DNA of 64,000 nt from positions 155,541,915 through 155,605,914 of the forward strand of contig OZ010791.1 of NCBI GenBank assembly GCA_963932465.1. The letters run 5' to 3'. How positions within the stretch are numbered: the stretch's first letter is position 1; the number at the start of each line of letters is the position of its first letter. The DNA comes from Maratus speciosus (lineage: Eukaryota; Arthropoda; Arachnida; Araneae; Salticidae). This document shows, piece after piece, positions 11,250 to 24,340 of this stretch. The position numbers and the translations under genes are program-made. Below the pieces are notes generated by a model. It saw only the letters and a program-made list of their open reading frames with translations. It had not been told where the DNA came from and made no database searches.

Positions 11250-12768
11250 AAAATATTTTTTTAAAGGATGACTTCTTTTTCATTTGCATCTTTTCAGCTT
11301 TCTTGGCGCTGAAAGATTGGGGGTAGAAAAGTTTCAGTTCAGAAATATTTCTATTGTAAGAGCATTGTATTTGTACATTTCCTAATTCTATAAAATGTAA
11401 AAAGATTTTAAACAAAAGATTTGAGTGAATTTATAAATATTGCACAAAATCCCTATAAATTCAATTTTAATTAATTAACTTTAATTGTCAAAATCCTTCT
11501 AAAATTTATTAAATGATTGTGTTAAATCTTCTAATGCAGTTTCAGTAAGTCAGGAAAAATACTTTAGAAGATGATATTTTCATGAATTCATAATTTGGTA
11601 CATAAAGGATTAACACATATTTGACCAAGTATTGATTTTTTTTTATTTATTTATTTTATTTTATTTTTTTTTTTTTTTTGTTAAAAAATTATGGTTTAGC
11701 TTCATAAAGACATAAAATTATGAAACTTACCAAAATTTGATTATCGTCAAATTTATTGATTATACCTATATGTATGGTCAACGGTCAAATCCACTAATAT
11801 GACACTATTTTTTTTTTCCTTCGAACTCAAACTGCTTTCAAAATGAAAGGGTAAGAAACAGTTTCAACAGATTCCAACATCACTTTTTTTGCAGATAATT
11901 GTAAAAAAAAACTATGCAGTTAACATAAACGTTATCTTCCGTTCTCTCAAAATTGCAATATTTTGAAAATTTATTATAAATAAATTTAAAAAAATTAAAA
12001 ATTAAGACTGATTTTTTCACAGTAATGTAACACTAAAACAAAAGCAATAGTACTAATATTTTATGAGTATGAGCTAGAAATGTACGCTGTCTTATATATA
12101 GGACGATGGTCAAACATGGGTTTAAAAAAAAGAAAAAAAACTTTCTACTCACATTCTCTCGTGTGTGTGTTAAAAATATATTCTACAACGAAGAAGAAAC
12201 TACTTAGTTAAACAATATCATGTCAGAAAATATATCGGCAAGAGCAACTAATTGCTTTTGGTAAAAATAAACCCAATTAGCAAACTTTCATTTTTAAATC
12301 GTTTAAAAGATATATCGCATTTCATTGACGTAATAAACCTGAAAATGTGTCTTGTCGATTCCATTTTTTTTTCTCTTCTTTTTCAACAGTTTTCTAACGA
12401 TGTTAAAACGCAGAAAAAATGTCGCGAATAATTTGTTCTAAGTCGCAATAAATCTGTAATACTGTTCCGTTGTTTTCACTATTTTTCAGAGGTTTTGAAA
12501 CGCAATACAATACAATTTAATTTTTAAAAAGGTGTAACAAAATTACAACAGTTTTAAAACACAATTATGTCTTCCGAAATCCATAAACAAATGAGATATA
12601 CGAACAAACCTTTCAGGTTTTTCTTTTCTTTCCCTTGCACGATCAGTTTTAGGTTAAAATGCAGAAGTTTGGTAAAATCTACAGTAAAGAGCAGTCAAAA
12701 GTACGAAACAAGGGAAAAAATGAAAAAAATAAATTGATTTTTTTTCTCCCTCCCACGGTGTATATTTT
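11250..12768. other. AT-rich stretch, no gene recognised
   Basis: Nothing recognisable on either strand apart from A/T runs. The minus-strand frame at 11140-11415 straddles the end of the hAT-like element and is not credible. Confidence 0.6.
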
Positions 12769-13908
12769 ATCAATGCAAAAACCCTTGACGGGTTAAAAGT
12801 TTCTGACGCAGCAATTTATCTTATGCTCTAAGAATTTTAAATATGGAACTTAAAAATACTGATATCAAATTTTGAGTGACGTTATGCTATTTCTTAAAAA
12901 ATATATATTTGTATTTATTTCATCATTTTATTTTTGTTTTATTTATAATCGCATGTGCAAAAGTTATGTTCAACATGAAAAGCTGCATAAAATTTTATTC
13001 GCTGTTGCTTTATCATTTACATCTCTCATAAATTCAAAATATGAGTTTTAAAAGATATGATATAAAATTTAAGTGACGCCTTGATGTGACTTTAAAAGGT
13101 TTGTTTTAAAATTCAATTTAAATTATTTTTGACTTGGTTAAAATATTTTTTTACATCTACACAATACTTTTAATTTTCCAATTCACTGTTAAATATATCA
13201 CTTTCATTGAATCTATACTATGCATTGAAATGTATTTATTTCAATAAATTGATTTATCTTTTGTGTCACGCTATTAAAAATTGTGAGTAAGATTTATGTA
13301 AATGGTTTCTTTGCGTCATTGTGTCCAAACTACATGAAATGTATGAAAAAGGATAGTTTGACACAAAGAAACCATTTACATAAATCTTACTCACAATTTT
13401 TAATAGCGTGACACAAAAGATAAATCAATTTATTGAAATAAATACATTTCAATGCATAGTATAGATTCAATGAAAGTGATATATTTAACAGTGAATTGGA
13501 AAATTAAAAGTATTGTGTAGATGTAAAAAAATATTTTAACCAAGTCAAAAATAATTTAAATTGAATTTTAAAACAAACCTTTTAAAGTCACATCAAGGCG
13601 TCACTTAAATTTTATATCATATCTTTTAAAACTCATATTTTGAATTTATGAGAGATGTAAATGATAAAGCAACAGCGAATAAAATTTTATGCAGCTTTTC
13701 ATGTTGAACATAACTTTTGCACATGCGATTATAAATAAAACAAAAATAAAATGATGAAATAAATACAAATATATATTTTTTAAGAAATAGCATAACGTCA
13801 CTCAAAATTTGATATCAGTATTTTTAAGTTCCATATTTAAAATTCTTAGAGCATAAGATAAATTGCTGCGTCAGAAACTTTTAACCCGTCAAGGGTTTTT
13901 GCATTGAT
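12769..13908. repeat. near-perfect palindrome, ~560-bp arms
   Basis: Reading 12769 rightward (ATCAATGCAAAAACCCTTGA) and the complement of 13908 leftward gives the same sequence for about 560 bases with no difference seen by eye. The arms meet around 13317-13365, where the left side has an extra CGTCATTG-like insert and a short asymmetric loop. Neither arm carries a readable gene or a known transposon end. Such identity implies a recent inverted duplication, active conversion between arms, or an assembly or foldback-read artefact. If transcribed, it would make a long hairpin RNA. Confidence 0.95.
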
Positions 13909-15040
13909 ATCATTACTTTTTTGAGGTTAGTGATACAATTATTAAAAAAAAGATACTTATGGAATTTAATGCAGATTTAATTTTTACTATTTTATTACAA
14001 TTTTCCTTATAGCAGTTTGTATATAAAAACAAGTGGGTAAGTATAATCGCTGATCGCACAGAGGGTTTCATTTGATATTCCTTTAAAAACACTTTGTCCT
14101 TAAATTAATAAATCCAAAATGTTAATTTATAATTATTAAATCCTTACATAGATGGTGCACCAATAGTTCCAATTTTCATGGGGCAGGGAACGCATTCTTT
14201 TAAACAAACCACCTTCCAATTGAAGTCACCAAAAACCAAGTTGAATAAGCCAGACGCCGTTGTGTTGTTTCACAAACAGCAGTCTCATGTCCCCTCCTTC
14301 CCCCCTTTTTCAAAATTTTTCAGACCAGTACCTAAGAATGGAACCGAAATAATTTTTTCTCTTCAGAAATTAGGATAAAAAAATAGTATGCAGTACTCAT
14401 AAATTTACTTTAATGCTATATAGGGTGATTATTAAGTTAATTATAACGTTTGGAATCTGTTGCATTGATGTCCGAAAGGTGGTTTCTGAGTTATGGAAGC
14501 TGGACCCATAAGGCGCCATAGAGGGGCGAAGCCCACTAGTGTCTATCATAATTATATCTGCCATGTAGACTAATTGCGATATTTAATCAAAATAGTCCCC
14601 CCCCCTCCTCATCCCCGGAAATATAACAAATACAAAATGTGTCTTTATAAACCTATCGTCAAATAGGTTTTTATTTCTTTTTCCCTAAAAAAAAAAACAT
14701 GATTTTTATATCCATAACGTAAATAGCGGACGAAGCCCGCTAGTTCCTATCATAATATATATTTTTAATAATTTTATATAGTCTATAATAAAAATCAGAC
14801 TTAAAATAGTCTAGTTCCATGAGTACTTGTAGTGTCAGTTACATGCTACGATTTTTGGATACCAGTATTTTAGAACGGGAAAATGTGACTTATTTTATCG
14901 GAGATATCTCATTAATTGAATAAGGTGAAGCAAACTTTTTGAAAAAAAGGTGGCCAACAAGCATGGCAGTTATCAGCTATGTGACTTCGTGCTAAAGTCC
15001 ATTAATTTGATCTGCTTTAAAAAGATTACGGAAGATTGAA
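13909..15040. other. AT-rich stretch with two copies of a GC-hairpin motif
   Basis: There is no gene. GGGGCGAAGCCCACTAGTG (about 14522) and GCGGACGAAGCCCGCTAGTT (about 14727) are similar hairpins, each followed by CTATCATAAT. A related inverted hairpin lies near 16178. Hairpin-CTAG is a Helitron-like 3' end, but the shared sequence continues past CTAG, which argues against a clean terminus. Confidence 0.4.
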
Positions 15041-15110
15041 TTATAGTAGAACCTGGATTAACCGAGCTTCGATTAATCGAGGTTTCTGTTAACCGAGCCG
15101 ATAACAAAGT
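15041..15110. mobile_element. pogo/Tigger-like end fragment
   Basis: TAGTAGAACCTGGATTAACCG followed by alternating ATTAACCGAG/ATTAATCGAGG motifs looks like the terminal repeat of a Tigger (pogo) element. No partner end was found to the right, so this is an orphan end. Confidence 0.45.
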
Positions 15111-18100
15111 CTGATTTTTTTTCCCTTTTGAATGAGCCTTAAAAATAACCACACTCTTAGTATCGTGTTTTTGTAATAGCAAACCCCCCCCCCCCCACAC
15201 ACACACACGCACACTCCCCACAAATACACACACAAATTGATGCCCTTAGTTCTAGTAAAGTGGAGCATTCCATAATTTCTCAATGATAATATAAGTGTTA
15301 GACCTCCAAAGGCGCCAAGACTAATTCTTCACAAGATTTTGCAATGGAAACTTATGTAAATTTTGCTTTTGAAAGAAGAAAATGTTAATTTTTCATATCT
15401 ATTTAAAAATTCGATAATATTTTTAGCATCCGAAAAAGCCAATATGTAAAAACGTTATTTATTTTTTTTTAAACCGGATCTGCTTAACCTCTTTAAACTT
15501 CAAACACCACCCGAATATATGAATTGAAAAATACATATGTAATTAAAATAAATAGATAAACCACTAAAATTGTAAAAGTCCTTTTACAAAAGAATGGATA
15601 AATATAAGTAAAGAGAAGTGCAGATGTATTTGGGTTCAGTTTTCAATGCTGTTAGTCATTAACGTGGGAATTCCTAAGAAGACAAATTACCATTTCGGCG
15701 GGATTTCAAATCGGTTCTATAGATACCCAGTGGTTTCTGTAGTAATACCAGGTGTGACACTTTTTTTTAATTATTATACCGTATTCTGGAGCTCTCTATC
15801 TTTCTGGAGAAAATAGAAATCGGCGGATGTGGAGGTATTTTCCCATGAAATACTAATTAACACACGACACATGCGCGACACGACGTGCTGTTGACGTTTT
15901 TTGCGTGTGAGTTGCGACGACCATTGTAGTTTAAAATTGGCTTATCTGAAATTAAAACAAACAGTAATTTTTAATTAAATATGACTTATTTTAGTGACTA
16001 GACGAGACAAAAGGTGGAAATTATGAAAAGCTCTCTCTCTCTCTCTTTTTTTTTCTTTAATGCTGATTATTTGAAGAGGGTATTCAACTTTTATCGTAGA
16101 AAAAGGCTGATTTTTGATGATTGACAAAAAAAAAAAAAAAAAAAAAAAATCCTTAATGCACTGCATAATTATATAAGAAACTAGGGGGCTCTGCCCCCTA
16201 CGAGCTACGCTCGCCAACCCCCGTTCAGGCACACCAAAATCCAAAAAGCACGCTAATTTGATCGGCTTTAAAAATATTGAATTTAAAAAAAAACAAAAGA
16301 AAAAAAACAGTAGTGATTTTCCTGTAAACGGGTTTCTATTCGTTAATTAAAAAATTAGTTAAACATTTGAAAATAAGCTAATGTAAAATGAATTAAGTAA
16401 ACAGTGTCCTTGTCTCCCGGTATTTTTTAACAGCGATATAAGATAGTTCCTTTAAATAATTCATTTTAAATGTATCGTTTTAAATCTGACGTAATTTACA
16501 CCAAAGTTTTATTTCTCTTATTAATATTCAGGTGAAAATACTTTAGTTGTTAGAAGGAAATATTTGCGCTGTCTTTGAATTCACGATAATAGTTGAAAAG
16601 ATTATCTCAAAATATCTCGCGCAAATATATTTTTTAATTTAAATGTTTTTACCATATTTTTTGGCCATTTTAAATAATGTAATTTCTCCCCTTTACAAGT
16701 TTTAGCGCATAATTTTTTTTATTTAACATTTTGTTTCTCTTTTAAAATTCAAGTGTGAATATGGTTCTTAGGACGTAATTTTCCTGCTTTTAACATGTGA
16801 TCATTTAATTCTAATTTTAAAGTTTTTATTTCTGTTTACAATAGTCACGTGTAAATAAATTTTTAATTTGAAATAAACATTATTGTTTCGCTGTTTATAC
16901 AATTGGCAACAGTTTAAATTAATAACATTTTCTAAAATATATAAAAAATATCTCTCGAAAAGCTGAAAATTTGAATTTAAAATAGAAATAAAACCTCAAA
17001 AAATGAGTCAAATAAAAAAAAATAAATTCAATCTGCACACCGGGAACTTATAACGTATAAAATGATCTAAAAATGATTAAATTCTCATGTAGTTTTTGCT
17101 CCAATAAAACTTTTTTAATGGAACGATTTTTTCCAACTTTGGCATTAAATATCTCTTAAAATAATTCTTTGATTTGAAAACTGTCTGCATCAGCGTGTTT
17201 ATCAAACATTTCTCTGTAATACCACTGATTTTCATATTTTTGTTTGCAACAGTTTTTTTTTAATATTAACGAAGAAAGGCCATGCTTAAGCATTCAAATT
17301 GGATGCCGATCTACCGGGAATATCTACGCAGATTTTCATTGGTCCATTTCCAATTCGAAACTTTTTTTTATATATAGAAGGAAAAAGCTGACAAAATTAG
17401 AAGTGAAAAACAATTCAGTATTATTAAAGTAATCGTGCCGTGGTCATCTATTAAAAAATGCAATTTTGAGAAAAAAAACTAGTTTCAATTTTATGTTATA
17501 ATTATAATAGAATGCTTATTGTATTTTTTTATTTTTTTTTTACTTACATAGAATTGTCTATTCCATATTCTGACCACATAAAGAAGTCTCAATTCCGTTG
17601 ATAAAGCCGCTAAAATAAAAACTCGATTTTGCGAAATTTATAAGTTATGATTATAAATGTATATGTAAATCCTTAAAGCGGTTCTCAAAAAAAAATTTTT
17701 TTTAACGTTCAATAATGCGAAAATTTCTGCTGATTTACAAACATAAAAATAGTGTTCGAAAGAAACTGAATTTCGGTTACATTCCTAGTATCGACTGAAA
17801 ACGTAAGCGAAATTGTTTTAAAAATAAATTCAAAGTAAGTAACATAAACATACATATACGCATGTTATCTGAATAATGTTTTGCGTAGAAACGGCAGTAC
17901 ATAATTAACAAAATAATTTGATTGAAATAAAATTAATTAAATATAAGGTGCTATAAACATAAAAAATATATAAAAAAATAATTTAATTTAAAAATAACGA
18001 ATTTAATCAATATTAGTAATACCTAATCCTTGTATGTGAATATATAGTATGTACGGCTCTTTGGATGGGAGTGCCGTTTGGGGGAGGCTAGGGAGGGGCA
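15111..18100. other. unexplained stretch, microsatellites, no gene
   Basis: A C run plus (CA)n lies near 15184-15212 and a (CT)n near 16030-16046. The GC-rich phrase GGGGGCTCTGCCCCC at about 16183 begins a short inverted-hairpin block (to about 16220). Nothing else is recognisable; the frames at 15975-16244 and 17244-17432 show no domain. Confidence 0.5.
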
Positions 18101-18109
18101 GTTATAGTA

Positions 18110-18460
18110 ATACCGAATATACGGCAGTATTTTCGCCGAAACTAGGATTTTGGGCTGAAAACGAAAATGAAACCGAATATTCGGCGAAACTCCACATAAA
18201 AGAATGAGACTTGCAGGCTTGGTTATTGAAGTGATTTGCAATACAATAGATTCTATTCTTTAAATTAATTACATCTTGAGTTAAAATTGATTGTTGTCTC
18301 ATGACAACAGTTTTCTTTCTCTTCCTCCACTGTCGCGTCCGGAAATTCGGTTCAAAACGCCACATTCGGCAGCCTTTTCTGAAAGATCTTTTGTTTTTCT
18401 CAAAAAATATAAAAGACAGTTCGTTTAAAAAGTTTCTGGTGGGCAATAAAAAATAATTGG
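18110..18460 (-). mobile_element. decayed fragments of two repeat families
   Basis: Bases 18110-18193 (TTTTCGCCGAAACTAGGATT, GAAAACGAAAATGAAACCGA) match the end of the hAT family at 26144 and 40987. Bases 18200-18445 (AAATTCGGTTCAAAACGCC, CTGAAAGATCTTTTG) are a diverged, inverted relative of the TTAA-type MITE. Neither has intact ends. Confidence 0.5.
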
Positions 18461-19079
18461 TATTTTCAGCCAGCAGTTACAATGAAATTTAATGAAAACC
18501 TTTAAAACAAAACTATCATGCAATAAAATTCAAGTAATACTACTTTTCAAAATAATTACATTCAGCGTAATACTTTTAAAGAATGTATTACTTTTCCAAA
18601 GATTTTCTGCCCCCCCCCCCCCCCCCCCCCCCTCTACCCTGCGTACACACATGAATCGCGGTAAAAAAGAACAAGATCTTTGAAAAACAGAAACAACTCC
18701 ATTATTGGGCACAGCCTTTGTAAGTTTGCGGATTTGAAAGCAGGGCCGAAATTAAGGGGGGCAGAGGGGGCATGTGCCCCGGGCGCCAAATAAAGATTTT
18801 GTTTGTCGATTTTTCTCGCATCTGTGTTTTGCACGGTATTGTTAAAATCATTCTGTCTGGCGTATGACAAAACATAGAAGAATCTAAAGATGATATGGCA
18901 TAAGGATCCTGTATAAAGCGGATTTTTTTTCGATTCCGTTTCCGAGATTTTAATCAATCAATATTCGACAAAGCCAAGGACGGATTCAGCTCATCATTTA
19001 AAGGGGGTCATGGATTTCCTTTTTTGGGGTGGGGGGCGATCACATCCTCGTTATGAGAATTTTTTATATTGAAAGCTAT

Positions 19080-19400
19080 TCCCAAATCCAAACTAACTAC
19101 TTTTCTGATACTTTCGCGAAGTCATTTTCATTCGTAAATACAAAAAATTTGCATTAATATTCGTAAAAATATAAAATTTGCCCATTTTGTTCAGATACCA
19201 GGAAATTAGTTTCCCATTTTCTTATAAAGGCAAAGATTCATTCAGAAAATGTTGTCAAAGATAGCACTTTTAGCCAAGTTTTACGAGTTGAAGCCAGAGG
19301 AATGTCGTCGCAAGGGAACAATCGGCTGTCACTTCCGGAATTTCAGTTTAAAAAGTCTAACAATTGTCAACGATTAAATATGGCAAAAATTTGTGTTAAA
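19080..19400 (+). mobile_element. diverged relative of the TTAA-type MITE
   Basis: Blocks occur in family order but heavily mutated: TTCCCAAATCCAAACTAACT, CATTCAGAAAATGTTGTCAAA and GGAATTTCAGTTTAAAA. The ends are not recognisable. A similar diverged copy lies at 38140-38460. Confidence 0.45.
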
Positions 19401-19650
19401 TTTTAGAGGTAACTAAACCGTACACATTGGCAGCTATGGGATTCTATTAGTGTCATAAAAATTGCAGGTGTAGCCTCTTCTTTCTGCTCAAAGTATTAAA
19501 TAGTTTTTTTCAATCGAACTTATACCTTTGGAATGGATCATTTTCTTCTGAACTGATGGACTGCTGCCATCCATTATTTTGAAACAACCGTTATAAATGA
19601 AGTGTTAGGTGAAGATGAAAGAGCTGTCGTAAAAAGTTAGAACTCTGATT

Positions 19651-19775
19651 TTCTGGTCAGAAAAGGAAAAAAAAAAAATGTTCATAATTTTTTTTTTTTT
19701 TTCTGGTCAGGATGAAAAAAAAATGGCCATAATTTTGTTTCTGATCAGAATGGAAAAAAAAATGGCCATAATTAA
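19651..19775. repeat. short tandem repeat around TTCTGGTCAG
   Basis: Three units begin TTCTGGTCAG at 19651, TTCTGGTCAG at 19701 and TTCTGATCAG at 19738. Each continues with an A run and then TGGCCATAATT (TGTTCATAATT in the first). Unit length varies mainly through the A and T runs. Confidence 0.7.
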
Positions 19776-20780
19776 AAAAAAAAAAATCTATGATATCTTT
19801 TGAATGTTGAAAAAATAAAGAAATAAAACATATTTTAAAAATAATTCACGTAAAACAGACTCTTGAACTAAACAAAAATAACTTTCCTGAAATTTTATAC
19901 ACCATAATTAGTATTTGTATTCTAGAGATTGTATTATATAAAATATTATTGAATTGTATTAAATAATGTTTTGCACTTTTGAGTTTTGACCCAACGAAAT
20001 TGTTTTTGTTTGTTTTATTTTAATATTTTATTTTCCATTTGGAGATAATCGTATGGAGATTTTTATTCAAATATTCGGGGTAAAGTTTGAATTAACTCAT
20101 TAGATAAGGTGAGCGAAATTCGAAAACAGAGATAGCTTTCTTAGAAAAGTGTGGAGGAAAAAAATACCTCTAAATTGGCAACACTGGTCTAACATCAGAT
20201 TTTTTTTTAACTGCAATGCCTTGCGGGGAACTATTTTTGTGCATATTACATTTCTATAGTGTAAAATACTAATTTGGGTGACATAATTATTTTAGGAATA
20301 AAGTTTTCGCTATAGCAATATACTCGTATATATTTTTAAAGTGATTTTTTATACATAATTTATATAGTATGTGTATGTATGTATATATAAGCATTTGCGC
20401 CCTTTTGTAAGGCAATCGGCGCCCTTTTTATCCATTTTGCCACCGCCCTCTCAGTTATGCCAGTACGACCCTGAAATGTGGTACGCAATTGCGTCAAAAG
20501 ATGGCGACACCAGAATTCTGATATGCTTATTATGTAAAACTTCATTGTTATTTATAAATAAAACATTTCAACTAAATTATTTATTATAAAATAATTATTA
20601 CATCACAATAGTTTTTATGCAAGGAAAATAATTATAATAATAATAATAATATTATGGATGTCAGTGATTATATATTGATTGACCGTCATATTAATAAAAA
20701 ATGATATTATAAAAAGAAGAGCTGAAATGAATTATTTTTTTACGTTTCTGATCGTGTGATTTATATTCAAATAATAATTA

Positions 20781-20956
20781 CAGTAAACTCTCTGTAAGGC
20801 GGACTCTGTGTAAGACGGAAATCTGTCTAACTCGGAAAGAATTCCAAGTCCCTACGAATCCATAGACATAGAGTAAAATTTGTCTAAGGCGGAATATTGT
20901 CTATTGCGGAAAATTTTCTTGGTCCCGATCGATTCCGCCTTACACAGAGTTTACTG
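20781..20956. mobile_element. pogo-type MITE, 176 bp
   Basis: The ends CAGTAAACTCTCTGTAAGGC and, reverse-complemented, CAGTAAACTCTGTGTAAGGC are nearly identical and each is flanked by TA (20779-20780, 20957-20958). A TA duplication and CAGT termini fit pogo/Tigger-derived MITEs. The interior repeats the motif in degenerate form (AAGACGGAAATCTGTCTAAC, TCTAAGGCGGAATATTGTC). There is no coding sequence. Confidence 0.85.
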
Positions 20957-21170
20957 TATTAATGTATATTTTTTGTAAAGTGATTGAAATTAAATATATT
21001 TATAAAATTTATGGTAATATTTTTATTGTTGAAAAATTGCCAAGAAATAATCATCATCAAATTGGCGTCATTATAATTGTAATTTTATTTAACTTAATAG
21101 CAATTAAAAAATTACAAAGGAACTGAGAATAATGGTCAACTAACAGACTTTAAAAAAAAAAAAAAAAAAA

Positions 21171-21250
21171 CTTCACACGCACTAGCGAGTATCGAACTGC
21201 CTATGTTAAGATCAGTAGACGATGGCCCTCAACCACTCAGCCGTGGGAAG
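21171..21250 (-). tRNA. tRNA-like sequence, probable pseudogene or SINE head
   Basis: On the minus strand, GGCTGAGTGGTTGAGGGC resembles an A box and D arm of a Ser/Leu-type tRNA, and GCAGTTCGATACTCGC resembles a B box and T loop. The outer bases CTTC and GAAG pair, and the ~80-nt length fits a long-variable-arm tRNA. A run of 18 T follows directly on the minus strand, usable as a Pol III stop. The B box departs from consensus and the anticodon arm is unclear, so a functional tRNA is unlikely. Confidence 0.45.
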
Positions 21251-21844
21251 ACAAAATTTTTCTCCCCAAAAGTGGTTAAAAAGAAAGCATGTGTATGAAT
21301 ACAGTGTCATGCATTTTCGGTGAAATTTCCATTGAATGGCGAAGAAATATAGTCCGATTTTTCATGCGCATTATAAAACGAACAAGAGTCTTGCTGGAAA
21401 CAAGTAAATTGTTATTTGGTTCATCTGAAACATATTTATTTGATTTTTAAAAAATCGCCCGTGTCATTTTCGAGAGAAAAAAAAATCGAATTATTTAACG
21501 AACGAGAGTTTTCCCAGAAAAAAGAAAAGTGTTATTCACCTCGCCTTAATCACATTTATATTATGTATCAATTTAAAAATAATCGTTAGAACCGTTTTCG
21601 AGATTTTCAAATTAGGAACTTCCTCGATATTATACCAACGTTTTCACTTTAAAAATGACTATTTAGATCTCAAAATATACTGCACGTAGAAATGTAAAAA
21701 TTTCAGTATACGATTAGACTGCAGATATAAGACTGTTCTAGAAAATTCAGAACAATAAGACGTATATCTGCTGAGTTATTAAAAGGCGGCTTTTCGCATT
21801 TTCTTTGATGTCGAGTTAGCTGTATATATGAGTTCCGCCATCTA

Positions 21845-21900
21845 CGAATTCTATGATACGATACGATACGATTTTAACGATACGATACGATACGATTTTA
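21845..21900. repeat. (GATAC)n microsatellite
   Basis: Two short runs of GATAC are separated by GATTTTAAC. Nothing else is attached to them. Confidence 0.85.
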
Positions 21901-22529
21901 GGCTTAAGGCTGCGTCACTCGAAATACTACCGTCTTCCATGATTTTATTTTATTTTATTTATTTTTGGGCGGATAAATCGACGCATTAAAAAAGATTAAC
22001 TTACAATGCTACACTATTGCATAATAATTTTTCATTCAATGTTCATGACTTTTAAATAAGAAAAGTAATCAATTGTATATTTAATTATATTACCAAATAG
22101 TCACACGACGACATAGTTCTTTTTTGAATGGTACTGGGATTTTTTTTTTTCATATTGGAGGATGCTAATAAAAAGGTAAGCTTTTTACTTTAATATAAGA
22201 AAAGTAACAAAGATAGAGAAATCATTAAATATTATTATTTATTAAGTCTTTGAAGAGAGAATTTTTTTTTAAAGTCTTTTTAAGTACACAAGGTAAATCG
22301 CAACATTAAGGGGCTATGAAATGCATATAAATTGTTTTAAACGCCATCATTGGGGAAAAAAATAAAATAAAATAAAAAGAAAAGAACGTGTCATTCTTTT
22401 ATTATTACATTGTGCGTATGTTATTGTAGATTAACATAAGAAAAGAATATAAATTAAAAATGCAGTTGTTTAAGATGATTTTTTTTGTCAAACTAATATG
22501 CACAATAAATATAGTTTTGTATGCGCGAG

Positions 22530-24340
22530 TGTTTACTTTGTTTTTACAATTTTTATTTTTTTGCCGATAGAATCGATAGACAAACTAGAAAATTTAGCAA
22601 ATTAATTCACAATGTTATACTGTTGTCATGGAAATGGGGGGAAAAAAACTGTTAATCTTTTAATGTAATTTTTTTTCCAGTCTGAAAGCAACAGCCCTCT
22701 GGTACTAAAACCCCCGAAATCTGGGCCATTAAACGCTTTTTCACATACAGAATCTAACAAAGTATAAAAACGATAATTTATATAATTATTAACGTATTCT
22801 CACAAAATCTAAATATTAAAATTAAATGCATGCACAGACTTTCCAAAAACAGAATGCAAATGCAAATCAAAATATTATTACAAGAGTTTGAAAGAAATAT
22901 ATTTTTAAAAAGCCAACAAAGCCGGATAAAAAATGAAAGAAAATAAATAATGAATCTAATTTATGAAATGAGTTTGCCGAATAGGCTAACTAAGAACTAA
23001 ATCTAAAAAAAAAAAAAAAGCATTAAAAAAAATTGTCGTCTAGAAAAATATTTTTCGTCAAAGCATTCAAAAAATCTTAAGGAAGCTTAGGGGGGAAAAA
23101 GAAGGGGGGAGGGGTAAAGAGAATAGAGGAGAAGAGGCATCTCCCTTTTGTAGCCGAAATTTACGGTAATTACCGCAGCTAATCTGTTATCAAATAAAGA
23201 GAGGTAGGCCTTTTTTATCTTCCATTTTTAAAGCAGGTAATTTCTATGAAAAGTAAATACAGTTTCGATAATGAATAGACGGTAATATTGATTCTGCTAC
23301 AATGTTTACATCAGCGGTATTTTAGCATAATTATATAGTTTGTGCTTTGTATTTGAACCTATTTTGCATAATAATTTCATTGAGTTCTTTATTTTCTCAA
23401 TCTTGATTATCATATTTCAGTTTTATTATAATAGTGTCTTTAATAAAATAATATATGTCTGCCGTTTATTAATTAATTAATTATACATAATCTCTATTGA
23501 TATCCACTTCTACTGATAAATTATTAATTAATACAAAATATCTATGTGTATCTCTCGTATTTATGATTTTTAGATTGATCCAAGAGGAAACACAAATTCG
23601 TTTAGGGATTTGAGAAACAAATAAAATACTTTTAGGTTTTATTATTATTCTTTTATTTTCGCCCATAGAATCAATGCACAAAGAGCATTCACAATCGTAT
23701 GAATTGTTGCCATTGTATAGAAAAAACAAAATAAAATCTATTTAAGGGTTTTAAATGTGAAATGCAATTATAAATCAAAAATTTATTCACGCAGACGATG
23801 AGTTTTTTTTTTTTTCTTTTTGAGTTGTTACTGCAATTTATCCCAGACAAAAAAAAAAAAAAAAAAATACTATTCTGATACTAATAAAAATAATGATAAT
23901 AATCAATAATATATGGGTCATTAAAAGCTTTTTAACGTAAAATTCTTCCAAAAAAAAAAAAAAAAAAAAAAAAAAAAGGAAAAAAGTCAATGCAGACTTT
24001 TATAATCCATAATACAATTGAAAAAAAAAATATTTTAGGAATTTAGGGGGGGAAAAATTAAAGCAAACAAAGGGGGGGGGAAGAAGAAAATAAATAATGA
24101 ATAATTTAATAAACGGGCTTGGAGAATAGGCAACTAAGAAGTAAATCTCAAAGATAAGTACGAAAAAATTGTCGCCTAGAAAAATATTCTTCGTTAATGC
24201 ATTATAAAAAATTAAGTAGGGGGGGAGGGGTAAAGAGAATGAAAGAGGTATCTCATTTTTGTAGCCAAAATTTAAGGTAATTATCACAGCTAATATATTA
24301 CCGAAATAAAGAGGGTTAGGCTGTATTTTTATTTTGTTAA
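22530..24340. repeat. diverged tandem duplication, ~1.1-kb period
   Basis: Segments recur in the same order. GTCGTCTAGAAAAATATTTT (23034) matches GTCGCCTAGAAAAATATTCT (24170). AGGGGTAAAGAGAATAGAGG (23110) matches AGGGGTAAAGAGAATGAAAG (24227). AATTACCGCAGCTAATCTGT (23170) matches AATTATCACAGCTAATATAT (24280). The step is about 1.1 kb. An older trace may exist near 21960. No gene or transposon ends are visible. Confidence 0.7.

Noticed and set aside
14522..14745. Helitron 3' ends (GC hairpin followed by CTAG)
   Set aside because: Similarity between the two copies continues beyond CTAG, and no TC-starting 5' end could be matched to either.
18102..18446. 114-codon minus-strand frame
   Set aside because: It spans two decayed repeat fragments (a hAT end and a TTAA MITE relative) and is not a gene.
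18741..20473. hAT element between CAGGGCCGAAATT and a right end ACGACCCTG
   Set aside because: The outside octamers (TTTGAAAG, AAATGTGG) do not match and the two ends are not similar beyond CAGGG.
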